A stretch of 5,565 bases of DNA from Solirubrobacterales bacterium (lineage in GTDB: Bacteria > Actinomycetota > Thermoleophilia > Solirubrobacterales > Solirubrobacteraceae). The notes under the pieces were generated by a model. That model saw only the letters and a list, made by a program, of their open reading frames with translations. It was not told the DNA's origin and did no database searches. Within the stretch, counting starts at the first letter, position 1. Every line of letters begins with the position of its first letter. A program made the position numbers and the translations under genes. The stretch covers positions 1 to 5,565 of the forward strand of contig JAOPZO010000131.1 in NCBI GenBank assembly GCA_025964065.1, in the 5' to 3' direction. This document shows, one piece after another, positions 5,500 to 5,565 of this stretch.

Positions 5500-5565
5500 C
5501 TACGAGGCCCTGTACCGCCTCGCCGAGCTTGCCGCCCGGGGCCGTGCTCCCCAGCTCGACGTGGA
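5481..5565. other. Sequence of unknown origin replacing the missing half of the ornithine cyclodeaminase gene
   Basis: This stretch does not continue the ornithine cyclodeaminase family in any - strand frame. On the + strand the frame of codons starting at 5483 is open to the window end. It encodes a charged helical stretch (RERRRAYEALYRLAELAARG, then RAPQLDV) with GC-rich third positions, like a real protein fragment. One - strand frame (codons from 5563 downward) is also open here and has similar codon bias, so the coding strand is uncertain. I cannot name a family. Confidence 0.3.

Noticed and set aside
5348..5565. Possible + strand gene beginning with ATG 5351 or 5432 and running off the right edge
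   Set aside because: Up to about 5480 this frame is antisense to genuine ornithine cyclodeaminase sequence. Only the last 85 bases look protein-like, so no native start can be supported here.
1..5565. CRISPR arrays, tRNA or rRNA genes, insertion-sequence ends and direct-repeat att sites
   Set aside because: I saw no regularly spaced repeats, cloverleaf sequences, transposase motifs or flanking terminal repeats.

Overview
The window is about 70% GC DNA from a bacterium with strongly GC-biased third codon positions. An actinobacterial-type TPP riboswitch sits in front of thiC, and the genes are spaced and punctuated as in Actinomycetota. A Thermoleophilia/Solirubrobacterales-like source would fit, but the sequence alone does not prove it.

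Layout. (1) Positions 1-59 hold the apparent tail of an upstream + strand gene. (2) 99-1766 (+) encodes a six-helix membrane protein with a GGDEF-family domain and a complete HD-GYP phosphodiesterase domain. The GGDEF signature is degenerate (GGAEF), but the upstream RxxD c-di-GMP binding site is intact. (3) 1767-1999 is a regulatory spacer with two GC-rich hairpins, a candidate promoter and a TPP aptamer whose conserved 3' strand contains the thiC Shine-Dalgarno sequence. (4) 2000-3376 (+) is thiC, encoding the pyrimidine-branch enzyme of thiamine synthesis. (5) 3377-3539 is a convergent intergenic gap with two weak hairpins. (6) 3540-5499 on the - strand is a tight catabolic-looking operon. 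In transcription order it holds the C-terminal half of an ornithine cyclodeaminase/mu-crystallin family gene, an atypical SDR lacking the Tyr-x3-Lys pair, and an RraA/HMG-aldolase-like protein.

The genes form three functional blocks: c-di-GMP turnover and sensing, TPP-feedback-controlled thiamine synthesis, and a small dehydrogenase/SDR/aldolase operon of unknown substrate. The - strand operon is damaged at its 5' end. Ornithine cyclodeaminase homology stops near 5480 and an in-frame stop lies at 5500-5502. The sequence from there to the window end reads more like unrelated coding DNA, which points to a recombination junction or an assembly chimera.

I found no strong evidence for a wholly new system. 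The best leads are the GGAEF/I-site/HD-GYP receptor-like enzyme, the SDR without the classical catalytic pair, and the junction at about 5480.
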